Source: Dyadobacter sp. 50-39
GTDB lineage: Bacteria; Bacteroidota; Bacteroidia; Cytophagales; Spirosomataceae
Assembly: GCA_001898145.1 (NCBI GenBank)
Contig: MKSR01000046.1
Location: 186,001-250,000 of the forward strand
Length of the DNA: 64,000 nt
Direction of reading: 5' to 3'
Shown: piece after piece, positions 17,169 to 25,625 of the stretch
Numbering within the stretch: the stretch's first letter is position 1
Layout of the letters: every line of letters starts with the position of its first letter
Notes under the pieces: generated by a model
Database searches by the model: none
Told to the model about the DNA's origin: nothing
The model's input: only the letters and a program-made list of their open reading frames with translations
Program-made: the position numbers and the translations under genes

Positions 17169-18761
17169 ATGTCGTACAACCGCAGGGAGTTCCTTCAAAA
17201 ATTGGGTTTTGGCGCCCTTCAATTAGGTATCATCAGTGCTATTCCGGCGTCGGCGTGGGCGTCGTCGCTTAGCTACGGGCAGTTGCCCCGCAGCTCACCG
17301 GAAGCGCAGGGGATGTCGGCCAAGGGCATTCTGGATTTTGCCAATGCCGTCGAAACCGACCGGCTTAATCTGCATAGCCTGATGGTTCTGCGGCAGGGCA
17401 AGGTTGTTGCCGAAGGCTGGTGGGCGCCCTACGCCCCGGATTTGAAGCATACATTGTATTCGCTCAGTAAAAGCTTTACTTCCAGCGCTATCGGCTTTGC
17501 TGTGGCCGAGGGGAAACTAAAAGTGGACGACAAGGTCGTGTCGTTCTTTCCGGAAGACAAGCCTGCTACCGTGAGCGCCAATCTCGCTGCCATGCGTGTG
17601 CGTGACTTGCTCAGCATGTCTACCGGCCACGACAAGGATACGACCGGCAAGCTGCGCGAGTCGGGTAGCGATAACTGGGTGAAGTCGTTTCTCGCACAAC
17701 CCGTGGAGCACGAGCCGGGGACTTTCTTTGTTTACAACAGCGGCGCTACCTACATGTTGTCGGCGATTATTCAAAAACTGACCGGCCAGACGCTGCTCGA
17801 GTACCTCAAACCACGTCTTTTCCAGCCGCTGGCGATCGAAGACATGGACTGGGAAGTGGACCCGAAAGGCATTAATACCGGTGGCTGGGGGCTGCGGGTG
17901 AAGACGGAAGATATTGCCAAATTCGGCCAGTTGTATCTGCAAAAAGGGGAATACAACGGCAAGCGTATTCTTCCGGCCGCGTGGGTGGAAGAGGCAACTC
18001 GCTCGCATATCATGTCCAAAGGCAGTAACCGCAAGCCCGAGGACGACGACTGGCAACAGGGCTATGGCTACCAGTTCTGGCGTTGCCGGAATGGTGCGTA
18101 TCGTGGGGATGGTGCCTTCGGGCAGTATTGCATTGTCATGCCCAAGGAAGATATGGTGGTGGCGATTACCAGTGAAACGGGCGATATGCAGGCTATTCTG
18201 AATCATGTCTGGAACCACATTTTGCCCACTGTGAAAGCAACCGGCGTGCCGGCTGACAAAGGCGTGCAGGCTGAAATGCAGAAGAAATTAGGCACGCTGG
18301 CTTTGCCGCTTACGCCAGGGAAACCCGCATCCGAGCTTGCTGCGAAAATGAATGGGAAAGCATTTAAATTGGGTGATAATGAGTTGAAAATTAGTAAGGT
18401 GTCTTTCGAGTTCGACAAAGGCTGGTGCCTTTTCCGCGTAACGGATGACAAGGGAGAGCACCTGGTGGTCAATGGTTTGGGTAACTGGAAAATCGGGCTG
18501 ACTGACTTGTCGACGATGCCGCTCAAACTGGTATTGACGCCGGTGCCTGGCGAAAAGAAAACAAAAATCGCCGCTAACGGCGCCTGGATCGACGATACGA
18601 CGTTTGAGATGACCTGGCGCTTCATCGAAACCGCCCATTATGAAACCGTGCGCTGCAAGTTCGAAGGCGACAACCTGCAAGTCGAGTTCAAAAGAAGCCT
18701 GGCCATTATCGGAAACACCAAAGACCCGCGGCCGGTACTAACGGGTAAGGCAATCGCGTAG
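17169..18761 (+). CDS. Beta-lactamase-fold serine hydrolase with C-terminal lipocalin-like domain
   Basis: A 530-residue exported serine hydrolase of the class C beta-lactamase/EstB group. The start at 17169 gives a Tat-like signal (MSYNRREFLQKLGFG); the frame is open further upstream but overlaps the helicase region and looks non-coding. The catalytic SxxK is SLSK in LYSLSKSFTSS, the Tyr motif is YNSG, and the third motif region is GAFGQYC. The last 150 residues form a separate beta-rich domain of the type that caps such hydrolases. Likely an esterase or peptidase rather than an antibiotic-resistance enzyme. The substrate is unknown. Confidence 0.88.
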   Translation: MSYNRREFLQKLGFGALQLGIISAIPASAWASSLSYGQLPRSSPEAQGMSAKGILDFANAVETDRLNLHSLMVLRQGKVVAEGWWAPYAPDLKHTLYSLSKSFTSSAIGFAVAEGKLKVDDKVVSFFPEDKPATVSANLAAMRVRDLLSMSTGHDKDTTGKLRESGSDNWVKSFLAQPVEHEPGTFFVYNSGATYMLSAIIQKLTGQTLLEYLKPRLFQPLAIEDMDWEVDPKGINTGGWGLRVKTEDIAKFGQLYLQKGEYNGKRILPAAWVEEATRSHIMSKGSNRKPEDDDWQQGYGYQFWRCRNGAYRGDGAFGQYCIVMPKEDMVVAITSETGDMQAILNHVWNHILPTVKATGVPADKGVQAEMQKKLGTLALPLTPGKPASELAAKMNGKAFKLGDNELKISKVSFEFDKGWCLFRVTDDKGEHLVVNGLGNWKIGLTDLSTMPLKLVLTPVPGEKKTKIAANGAWIDDTTFEMTWRFIETAHYETVRCKFEGDNLQVEFKRSLAIIGNTKDPRPVLTGKAIA

Positions 18762-18820
18762 GGCAGGCCAAAAACTTTTCCTATCATTAGCATTCAAATC
18801 TTTAACAAAAAAACCACAAC

Positions 18821-19375
18821 ATGAAAAAGAACATTTTCCTGGCGCTTTTGATGATGGTGATTGCATTCGGGGCGAATGCGCAGAAATTCAGGGGGCTGGA
18901 CAAGAGCCCGCGCGACATTGCTTATTTCCCCGACCATTTCGCACATGATCGCAAGGAGGGAGAGAAAGCATTGGTGAAAGTTTCGTACAGCCGCCCCTTT
19001 CTGAACGGCCGTGAAATATTTGGTAAGAAGGAGCCCTATGGCAAGGTATGGAGGCTTGGAGCGGATGAGTCTACCGAGATCAAATTCTACCAGGACGCCA
19101 CTTTTGGAGGCAAAAAAGTGAAGGCGGGGACCTATTCGCTGTTCGCGATCCCCGGCGAGAAGGAATGGACCCTCATCATCAGTTCCGACCTGGATTACTG
19201 GGGCGCTTTCAAATACAAGGAAGCGAACGACGTGCTTCGGGTAACAGCGCCGGTCAGGAAATCGGAAGCACCGATCGAGAACTTTTCGATTGTGTTTGAA
19301 AAGGTTTCGGACAACGCTGCAAAGATGCACCTCGGTTGGGAAAACACCATTGTGGAAGTGCCGGTCTCATTCTGA
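18821..19375 (+). CDS. DUF2911 domain protein, exported
   Basis: A 184-residue protein with a signal peptide ending at ANAQ (residue about 21). The rest matches the DUF2911 pattern common in Bacteroidota, including VSYSRPFLNGREIFG, YGKVWRLGADESTEI and GTYSLFAIPGEKEWTLI. Function is unknown; the fold is predicted to be beta-rich and the protein periplasmic. It may share a transcript with the serine hydrolase 59 bases upstream and the small NTF2-like protein downstream. Confidence 0.85.
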   Translation: MKKNIFLALLMMVIAFGANAQKFRGLDKSPRDIAYFPDHFAHDRKEGEKALVKVSYSRPFLNGREIFGKKEPYGKVWRLGADESTEIKFYQDATFGGKKVKAGTYSLFAIPGEKEWTLIISSDLDYWGAFKYKEANDVLRVTAPVRKSEAPIENFSIVFEKVSDNAAKMHLGWENTIVEVPVSF

Positions 19376-19406
19376 CAACCGTAAATTGGCATAGTTCTTT
19401 CTTTTA

Positions 19407-19874
19407 ATGCGATCTGAACCAATGCATTCAATAACAATGGCAGATATCAATGATCAGATCGAACAATTTTTTGAAGCGTACGAAAAGCGCTTCGCAGAGG
19501 GACTTGCCGGCCATACGGTGGCAGAGGAAACGGCGGAAGCATTCGCCGGGTTTTTTGTGGAGGCTAGCCCTGCGGGGATTTCCGGTGGTAAAAACGACCA
19601 AAGTTTTCTGGACGCCGTTCCCAAAGGCTATGAATTTTACCGGTCTATCGGCATTACCAGAATGGAGATCCGGCAGATCGACATCACCGAGCTGAACGAG
19701 CTGCATTACATGGTCGAAGTGTACTGGGAGTCGTTCTACGAAAAGGACGGTCGGGCGGATTCGATCGAATTCAGCGTAATTTATTTCCTGCAATACTTGA
19801 ACGGTTCGCTGAAAGTGTTTGCATACATTACCGGCGACGAGCAGGCTGTTTTGAAGGAAAGGGTGCTGGTATAG
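19407..19874 (+). CDS. Small NTF2/SnoaL-like hypothetical protein
   Basis: A 155-residue cytosolic protein. In-frame ATGs occur at 19407, 19422 and 19437; the last (MADINDQIEQFFEAYEKRF) may be the true start. The pattern of an N-terminal helix, a mixed middle and four C-terminal beta strands (MVEVYWESFYEKDG, EFSVIYFLQYLNG, LKVFAYITGDE) resembles NTF2-like or SnoaL-like proteins. No catalytic residues can be assigned. It lies 31 bases after the DUF2911 gene and is closed by a terminator. Confidence 0.6.
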   Translation: MRSEPMHSITMADINDQIEQFFEAYEKRFAEGLAGHTVAEETAEAFAGFFVEASPAGISGGKNDQSFLDAVPKGYEFYRSIGITRMEIRQIDITELNELHYMVEVYWESFYEKDGRADSIEFSVIYFLQYLNGSLKVFAYITGDEQAVLKERVLV

Positions 19875-19900
19875 CAGCAGATAGTGGCATTATTATTGTA

Positions 19901-19941
19901 AAAGCTGGCTGGGAGTTTGAGACTTCCGACCAGCTTTTTTC
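19901..19941 (+). terminator. Rho-independent terminator
   Basis: AAAGCTGG pairs with CCAGCTTT around a longer, partly paired loop, and six or more T follow. Confidence 0.75.
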
Positions 19942-19957
19942 ATTAATATTCATCGAC

Positions 19958-21223
19958 ATGAACAAACACCACCTGACCATTATCAGCATGCTGGCGATAG
20001 CCTCTCTCGCCAGTTGCAACAGCGAAAAAAAGGAAAAAGAGGAGGCCGCCCGGTCGGGCCCTGATTCAGTAGCTACGGCATCCGACAGCCTCGTGTTACC
20101 GGCACCATTCGCGACCGAATCTGTGGAAAACCGACCCGAAGAGGCTGGCTGGCCGGGTGGGAAAACGCCGGTTGCACCGGAGGGTTTCGTCGTTACGAAA
20201 TTCGCAGACAAGTTCGAAAGCCCGCGGTGGACCTATATCGCACCCAATGGCGATATTTTCGTAGCGGAATCCGGTACGAAGAAAAGTGCAGACAGGATTA
20301 CGCTCCTCAGGGATGTGAACAAGGACGGTACGCCGGAAATGCGCGAGATTTTTTTAGAAAAACTCAATCGCCCGCTGGGTATGCTCGTGCTCAAAGGCTA
20401 TTTCTATGTGGCCAATACCGACGGCCTTTATCGCTATCCTTATAAAGACGGCGAAACGAAAATCACCTCCCGGGGCGAGAAAATCGTGGAGCTGCCGGCC
20501 GGGGGGTATAATAATCACTGGACGAGAAATATCCTCGCGAATGCGGATGGAAGCAAGATTTACATTTCCGTCGGGTCGGCCAGTAATGTAGCCGACCATG
20601 GCATGGATGAAGAGAAACGCCGTGCCAATATACTGGAAATAAACCCCGACGGCTCGGGCGAGCGCGTATATGCGGCAGGGCTGCGCAATCCTGTGGGTAT
20701 GGATTGGGCTCCTGGCACCAACAAGCTGTGGACGGCGGTGAACGAGCGGGATAAACTGGGTGACGACCTTGTGCCGGATTACATCACCAGTGTGCAGGAA
20801 GGGGGATTTTATGGCTGGCCTTATGCTTATTTCGGAAAAAATGAAGATCCCCGCCGCAAAGGTGAGCGCCCCGACCTGGTGGCGAAGACGATCGTGCCCG
20901 ACGTGCCGGTTGGGTCGCATACGGCGTCGCTCGGACTGGCCTTCTATGACAAGGATAAATTTCCGGCCAAATACCGTAACGGGGCCTTCATTGGACAGCA
21001 TGGCTCATGGAACCGCTCGGCGCTTTCCGGATATAAGGTGGTTTTCGTGCCATTCAAAAACGGAATGCCGGCCGGGAAACCGGAGGATTTCCTCACCGGG
21101 TTTGTAGAAAGCGAAAAGAAGGTATATGGCCGGCCAGTAGGGGTGACAGTGATGAACGACGGGTCACTGCTCGTGAATGATGATTCGGGAAATGTTATCT
21201 GGCGGGTGACGGCGAAACAATAA
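19958..21223 (+). CDS. PQQ-dependent sugar (glucose/sorbosone) dehydrogenase-like lipoprotein
   Basis: A 421-residue periplasmic lipoprotein (signal ending IASLASC). After an acidic linker comes a six-bladed propeller of the soluble glucose dehydrogenase/sorbosone dehydrogenase family: FADKFESPRWTYIAPNGDIF, the His in GGYNNHWTRNI, GLRNPVGMDWAPGT, and QHGSWNRS near the end. It is likely to oxidise aldoses or related sugars with PQQ, passing electrons to the respiratory chain. No PQQ synthesis genes are nearby, so the cofactor may be scavenged. A single gene between two terminators. Confidence 0.87.
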   Translation: MNKHHLTIISMLAIASLASCNSEKKEKEEAARSGPDSVATASDSLVLPAPFATESVENRPEEAGWPGGKTPVAPEGFVVTKFADKFESPRWTYIAPNGDIFVAESGTKKSADRITLLRDVNKDGTPEMREIFLEKLNRPLGMLVLKGYFYVANTDGLYRYPYKDGETKITSRGEKIVELPAGGYNNHWTRNILANADGSKIYISVGSASNVADHGMDEEKRRANILEINPDGSGERVYAAGLRNPVGMDWAPGTNKLWTAVNERDKLGDDLVPDYITSVQEGGFYGWPYAYFGKNEDPRRKGERPDLVAKTIVPDVPVGSHTASLGLAFYDKDKFPAKYRNGAFIGQHGSWNRSALSGYKVVFVPFKNGMPAGKPEDFLTGFVESEKKVYGRPVGVTVMNDGSLLVNDDSGNVIWRVTAKQ

Positions 21224-21249
21224 AGCAGCGGTTTTGAAAGGGAGAAATG

Positions 21250-21280
21250 ACGGTCTGGTGTATAGCCAGGCCGTTTTTTT
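21250..21280 (+). terminator. Rho-independent terminator after the sugar dehydrogenase
   Basis: ACGGTCTGG pairs with CCAGGCCGT (one G-T pair), then a run of seven T. Confidence 0.8.
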
Positions 21281-21308
21281 GTGTGCGTGAAAAGTTTTTC
21301 GGGTTTTT

Positions 21309-21340
21309 CTTGCAAAAATATACCGATCAGTATATTTTTG
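21309..21340 (+). promoter_or_regulatory. Promoter with embedded 26-bp palindromic operator (short-chain dehydrogenase gene)
   Basis: CTTG at 21309-21312, 20 bases, then TATTTTTG at 21333-21340 is a good Bacteroidota promoter. The spacer and -7 region are covered by a 26-bp palindrome (21314-21339, one mismatched pair, core ATACCGATCAGTAT). A repressor bound here would block RNA polymerase. The ATACC-n4-GGTAT type half-sites resemble TetR-family operators. Confidence 0.65.
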
Positions 21341-21401
21341 TCATGTGAATTCTGCTTCACACTACGCCGGGGTTGTACCGGTTTTAATTTTACCTAATAA
21401 A

Positions 21402-21415
21402 ATACCGACTGGTAT
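21402..21415. promoter_or_regulatory. Second ATACC-n4-GGTAT palindrome in the leader
   Basis: ATACCGACTGGTAT has perfect 5-bp half-sites related to the palindrome at 21314-21339, and ends 20 bases before the start codon. It is likely to be a second site for the same regulator. Confidence 0.55.
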
Positions 21416-21434
21416 ATTTTAAATCAAGAAAGCA

Positions 21435-22196
21435 ATGAAAACTACTGGAAATACAATCCTGATCACCGGCGGAAGTGCTGGTATTGGCTTCGAATTCGCA
21501 AAAGCATTTAGTGCAAAATGCAACCACGTGATCATCACCGGGCGGAATGAAGAGCGTCTGCAGAAAGCGGCAGCGCAACTGACCAATGTAACGCCGATCG
21601 CATTTGATGTAACCGACAAGCAATCTACGGACGAACTGGTAGCTCGCATTGAAAACGAGTTTCCCGAACTGAACGTGGTGATCAACAATGCCGGTAAAGC
21701 GTCGTACTACCACCTCGATGGCGACGAAGATGCTGCAACGCTGGCCGAGGAGGAAATCACGACCAACTACCTGGCTATTATCCGTTTGAACCAGAAATTA
21801 CTGCCGGTGCTGCAAAAAGCGGAGGAAGCGGCGATTGTTACGGTTTCGAGTATTGCGGGCCTCGTTCCCAATCATTTCCTTCCTACTTACGCCGCAAGCA
21901 AAGCCGCATTGCATTCCTACACGCAATCACTTCGCATTGCCCTTGGCAAGTCTACCCGTATCAAGGTGTTTGAAGTGCTGCCTCCGCTGGTGGATACAGA
22001 ATTCTCCGCGGAGATAGGCGGTGCAACGAACGGCATTCCGCCGAAACAGGTGGCCGACGACCTCGTGCAAGCTTTTGAATCCGATACTTACGAAATTCTG
22101 ACAGGCCGTACTGCGGAACTTTTCAACCTGTTTTTGAGCAATCCCGCAGCCGCGCTGCAAGCCATGAACCCGACGGTTGACCTCCAAACTGCCTGA
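21435..22196 (+). CDS. Short-chain dehydrogenase/reductase, DltE-like
   Basis: A 253-residue cytosolic SDR. The cofactor motif TGGSAGIGFEFA is at residues 11-22, followed by NNAGKASYYH, catalytic Ser in VTVSSIAGLVPN, and YAASK with Tyr and Lys. The C-terminal part resembles the DltE-like group often found beside TetR genes in Bacteroidota. Two palindromes in the promoter and leader point to tight repression, but no TetR gene is in the window. A DUF2798 membrane protein gene follows after about 30 bases and may be co-induced. The substrate is unknown. Confidence 0.88.
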   Translation: MKTTGNTILITGGSAGIGFEFAKAFSAKCNHVIITGRNEERLQKAAAQLTNVTPIAFDVTDKQSTDELVARIENEFPELNVVINNAGKASYYHLDGDEDAATLAEEEITTNYLAIIRLNQKLLPVLQKAEEAAIVTVSSIAGLVPNHFLPTYAASKAALHSYTQSLRIALGKSTRIKVFEVLPPLVDTEFSAEIGGATNGIPPKQVADDLVQAFESDTYEILTGRTAELFNLFLSNPAAALQAMNPTVDLQTA

Positions 22197-22227
22197 GCAT
22201 CCGGCCGCGGAGTATAACCTTCAATTC

Positions 22228-22479
22228 ATGAAAATCAAATCCGACATGAGACAGAAAATCGCTTTTGCCATGATTATGGGAGTCATTACCACCGGGATAA
22301 TTTCCTTCGCTTTGATTTCCCTAAATATTGGATTTGTTGCCAATTTTTTGGTGATTTGGCTCAAATCTTGGAGCATGTCGTATCTGATCGTCATCCCGGC
22401 CATCCTGCTGATCGGCCCGAAGGTGCAAAAACTGGTCGATGACATCTTTAAAGATACACTGACTCAGGAGGTTGACTAA
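22228..22479 (+). CDS. DUF2798 small membrane protein
   Basis: An 83-residue protein with two hydrophobic helices (AFAMIMGVITTGIISFALI and YLIVIPAILLIGPKVQKLV). The start at 22228 is chosen because the upstream in-frame sequence overlaps the SDR gene. The two-helix layout and the Pro in the second helix fit DUF2798. Function is unknown; relatives are often encoded with SDR or TetR genes, as here. Confidence 0.75.
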   Translation: MKIKSDMRQKIAFAMIMGVITTGIISFALISLNIGFVANFLVIWLKSWSMSYLIVIPAILLIGPKVQKLVDDIFKDTLTQEVD

Positions 22480-22515
22480 ACGCTCCTGACGTCTTGGATC
22501 AAATCATTAAACTGT

Positions 22516-23766
22516 ATGAAAAGAGTAGTAGTTACCGGCCTGGGGGTTATTTCTCCGCTGGGGAATTCTGTGGATGAATTCTGGCAAAATATTGTAGATG
22601 GTAAAAGCGGTGCTGCTACCATTACGAAGATGGACGTTTCCAAATTCAAGACACAGTTCGGCTGCGAAGTGAAGAACTTCCATCCCGAGGATTATATTGA
22701 GAAAAAGGAGATCAAGAAATACGATTTGCATACCCAGTATGCGATCGCGGCGTCGGACACGGCGATTAAGGACGCAGGACTGGATTTTGCGAACATAGAC
22801 CTCGAAGACCGCTACGACATGGGCGTGATCTGGGCGACGGGTAACGGCGGTATGGGCACATTTGAAGACCAATTGCTGGAATTCCATGCCTCAGGCGGCG
22901 TGCCGCGCTTCAATCCTTTCTTTATTCCGAAGATGATCGTGGACATTGCGGCAGGCGTGATCTCGATCCGTCATAAGCTGCATGGACCCAACTATTGTAC
23001 CGTTTCGGCTTGCGCTTCTTCCAATACCGCGTTGATCAGCGCATTTGACACGATCCGCATGGGCAAAGCCAAGCTGATGGTGGCCGGAGGCTCGGAGGCG
23101 GCAATTATCTATTCCGCATTGGGCGGTTTCAGTGCCGCACAGGCGCTTTCGAAAAGAAATGACGATCCCGCGACGGCTTCACGGCCATTCGATAAAGACC
23201 GTGACGGTTTCGTGATGGGCGAAGGCGCTGCGGCGTTGATCCTGGAAGATTTGGAATATGCCAAAGCGAGAGGCGCCAAAATATATGCGGAAATCGTCGG
23301 CGGCGGAATGGCTGCGGATGCTTACCACCTCACCGGAACACCTCCGGACGGCATGGGAGCCGCATTAGGTATGAAAAAAGCGTTGAACGAAGCGGGAATC
23401 ACCGCGGACAAGATCGACTACGTGAATGCGCATGCGACTTCCACCGGCCTGGGCGATATGAGCGAGCTGCATGGAATGAAAACGGTATTTGGTGACCATC
23501 CGGTGGCGATCAGCGCTACGAAATCGATGACCGGCCATTTGCTGGGTGCAGCGGGAGCGCTGGAAAGCATTGTTTGTGCTTTGGCGGTGAAGAACGACAT
23601 CATTCCAGGTACGATCAACACAGAGAATCTCGATGAGGCGATCCCCGAAGGTATGAACATCGTGCTGGGCAAATCATTGAACCAGACCGTCAACTATGCG
23701 CTGAACAATACTTTCGGTTTCGGAGGCCACACAGCGACATCCATATTCAAAAAATATACGGAGTAG
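22516..23766 (+). CDS. Beta-ketoacyl-ACP synthase II-like (FabF family)
   Basis: A 416-residue thiolase-fold condensing enzyme. The nucleophile Cys is in VSACASSNTALISA, and the two His are in NAHATSTGLGDMSE and SMTGHLLGAAGALES. It has the Cys-His-His triad and full length of FabF. NAHATSTGLGD departs from the usual NxHGTSTPLGD, and no acpP is adjacent, so this may be a second, specialised synthase rather than the main fatty-acid elongation enzyme. It converges on the HAD gene with nine bases between the stops. Confidence 0.87.
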   Translation: MKRVVVTGLGVISPLGNSVDEFWQNIVDGKSGAATITKMDVSKFKTQFGCEVKNFHPEDYIEKKEIKKYDLHTQYAIAASDTAIKDAGLDFANIDLEDRYDMGVIWATGNGGMGTFEDQLLEFHASGGVPRFNPFFIPKMIVDIAAGVISIRHKLHGPNYCTVSACASSNTALISAFDTIRMGKAKLMVAGGSEAAIIYSALGGFSAAQALSKRNDDPATASRPFDKDRDGFVMGEGAAALILEDLEYAKARGAKIYAEIVGGGMAADAYHLTGTPPDGMGAALGMKKALNEAGITADKIDYVNAHATSTGLGDMSELHGMKTVFGDHPVAISATKSMTGHLLGAAGALESIVCALAVKNDIIPGTINTENLDEAIPEGMNIVLGKSLNQTVNYALNNTFGFGGHTATSIFKKYTE

Positions 23767-23775
23767 GGCGTTGCC

Positions 23776-24573
23776 TTACTCCGTGATTTCCGAAAGGACT
23801 TCCACGACCCCGTTTTCATCGTTGCTTTTGGCGATGAAACGGGCTATTTTTTTGATATCCGGGTGCGCATTGGCCATTGCGTACGAGTAATGCGCCTTTT
23901 CGAGCATTTCGAGGTCGTTGAGGTAATCCCCGAAAACCATCGTTTGTTCGGCTGTCACCTGGAATTTTTCCTGCAAAACCTCCATAGCACGGCCTTTATT
24001 GGCTTTCTTGTGTGAAATATCAAGCCAGATCGGCCCTGAAACCTTCACTTGCAGGTCCGCTTCATATTTTTTGAAATGCGGATAGCTGTTTACTTCGGAA
24101 CCCGCCAGGTCGCATAATGTGAATTTCAGAAACTGGTCGTCCGTGATCTCGCACAAGTCTTTTACCACTTCATACCTTTCGAAGTAGAGTTTGAGGTGAT
24201 TGATGAACTCCTCGTCGTCGTTCTCCACATACGCCTTTTTCTTCCCGCAAATAATGGGATAGGTGTTTTTGATTTTTCTGGCAATCAATATCAGCTCGCG
24301 GGTAATCTCCGGGTCGATGGCCTGAATGTGGATTTCTTCATCTTTGAAAACCACGTAACTGCCATTTTCAGCAGCGAAAATGACTTCGTCCTTAACGGCA
24401 TCAAGGGTTTTGGCGAGGTTGAAATACTGACGACCGCTGGCTGCCACAAAAATGATCCCGTGATCTTTGAGTTTTCTGAAAACAGGAAAAAATGATTCGT
24501 GGATTTCGTGTTTGGAGTTTAAAAGCGTACCGTCCATATCGGTAGCCACTAGCCGGATGTCGGAAAATGTCAT
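23776..24573 (-). CDS. Cof-type HAD-IIB phosphatase
   Basis: A 265-residue cytosolic sugar-phosphate or nucleotide phosphatase. Motif I is ATDMDGTLLNS with the two catalytic Asp, the Ser of motif II is in VAASGRQYFN, a Lys lies in HKKANKGRAMEVL, and motif IV is GDYLNDLEML. The large cap domain fits the Cof/IIB subgroup. The substrate range is usually broad. A single gene; about 150 bases separate it from the divergent RarD-like gene. Confidence 0.9.
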   Translation of the reverse strand: MTFSDIRLVATDMDGTLLNSKHEIHESFFPVFRKLKDHGIIFVAASGRQYFNLAKTLDAVKDEVIFAAENGSYVVFKDEEIHIQAIDPEITRELILIARKIKNTYPIICGKKKAYVENDDEEFINHLKLYFERYEVVKDLCEITDDQFLKFTLCDLAGSEVNSYPHFKKYEADLQVKVSGPIWLDISHKKANKGRAMEVLQEKFQVTAEQTMVFGDYLNDLEMLEKAHYSYAMANAHPDIKKIARFIAKSNDENGVVEVLSEITE

Positions 24574-24689
24574 ACTTGATTGAATATTGCCTTATTAATC
24601 AAGCCAAATAAGCCGGGTATGGTTCCGCCTTTACTGTAAATTTGACAACTAACGCCGCAGCCCGAGAACCGCCCGCCCGTTTTCGCTGT

Positions 24690-24697
24690 TAGTTTTG
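24690..24697 (+). promoter_or_regulatory. Candidate -7 element for the rarD-like gene
   Basis: TAGTTTTG matches TAnnTTTG, 28 bases before the start codon. No -33 match is seen. Confidence 0.25.
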
Positions 24698-24725
24698 CAT
24701 AAACTACCAGCTGCGTTGCCATTCG

Positions 24726-25625
24726 ATGAAATTTTCAAAGTACTACCTCACCGCATTTGTTTCATTCCTGATCTGGGGCTTTTTCAGTCTCGCACTCAAA
24801 CCTTTGAAAGGATATCCGTCGCTCGACATCCTCTTCTACCGCGTGTTCATGTGTGCGGCGGTGATGTCGGTGATCAGTTTGTTTGTGAGGGTGAAAGTAT
24901 TGAAGGAAAGCATCGCTTCATTCAAAGCGATGGCCGTAAATAGGAAGCGGCAGGTGGCATTTCTCACGCTGATCGGCGGCGTGCTGCTGACGGCCAACTG
25001 GTTTTTCTTCATTTACGTGATGAACCATATCAGCGTGAAGGCCGCGTCTTTCGCATACCTCGTGTGCCCGATCATGACGACGGTGATCGCGTTCTTCGTG
25101 CTGGATGAGAAGCTCAGCAAATGGCAGTGGACGGCGGTAATGCTCAGTGTTATGAGCTGTATTTTGTTGTCATTCAATAATATATCCGATATCCTGTATA
25201 GCCTGATCGTCGCGGCATCCTATGCATTTTACCTCGTAAGTCAGCGCAAGAATGCCGGCATAGACAAGTTTCTCGTTCTGACGATCCAGATCATTTTCTC
25301 CGCATTGCTGCTCCTGCCTTTTTATCCAAAATACAGCGCGGCATTGCCTACGGAACCGTCATTTTACATCCTGATCACCCTGATAGCGGTCGTGTTCACC
25401 ATCATACCGCTGTTTATGAACCTGTATGCATTGCAGGGAGTAACTTCTTCTACGATGGGTATTTTGTTGTATATCAATCCGTTGATGAATTTTGCCATCG
25501 CATTATTCTATTTTCATGAGCCTATCAACGCGACCCAGATCACAGCCTATTCGCTGATCCTGCTATCGATCGTGATTTTCAACGAGCGGTTTATTTTCGG
25601 AAGGGGACGTACCGCCGTCGCCTGA
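24726..25625 (+). CDS. rarD: EamA-family transporter, RarD-like
   Basis: A 299-residue inner-membrane protein with about ten hydrophobic helices in two EamA repeats. The opening TAFVSFLIWGFFSLALKPLKG and the DILFYRVFMCAAVM segment match the RarD subgroup (chloramphenicol-sensitive protein). The substrate is unknown. The last 63 bases overlap the end of the opposite-strand methyltransferase gene. Confidence 0.85.
   Translation: MKFSKYYLTAFVSFLIWGFFSLALKPLKGYPSLDILFYRVFMCAAVMSVISLFVRVKVLKESIASFKAMAVNRKRQVAFLTLIGGVLLTANWFFFIYVMNHISVKAASFAYLVCPIMTTVIAFFVLDEKLSKWQWTAVMLSVMSCILLSFNNISDILYSLIVAASYAFYLVSQRKNAGIDKFLVLTIQIIFSALLLLPFYPKYSAALPTEPSFYILITLIAVVFTIIPLFMNLYALQGVTSSTMGILLYINPLMNFAIALFYFHEPINATQITAYSLILLSIVIFNERFIFGRGRTAVA

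Noticed and set aside
23758..23784. Inverted repeat ACGGAGTA/TACTCCGT spanning both stop codons of fabF-like and HAD genes
   Set aside because: It arises because both proteins end in Thr-Glu followed by a stop; there is no T run on either side, so a bidirectional terminator is doubtful.
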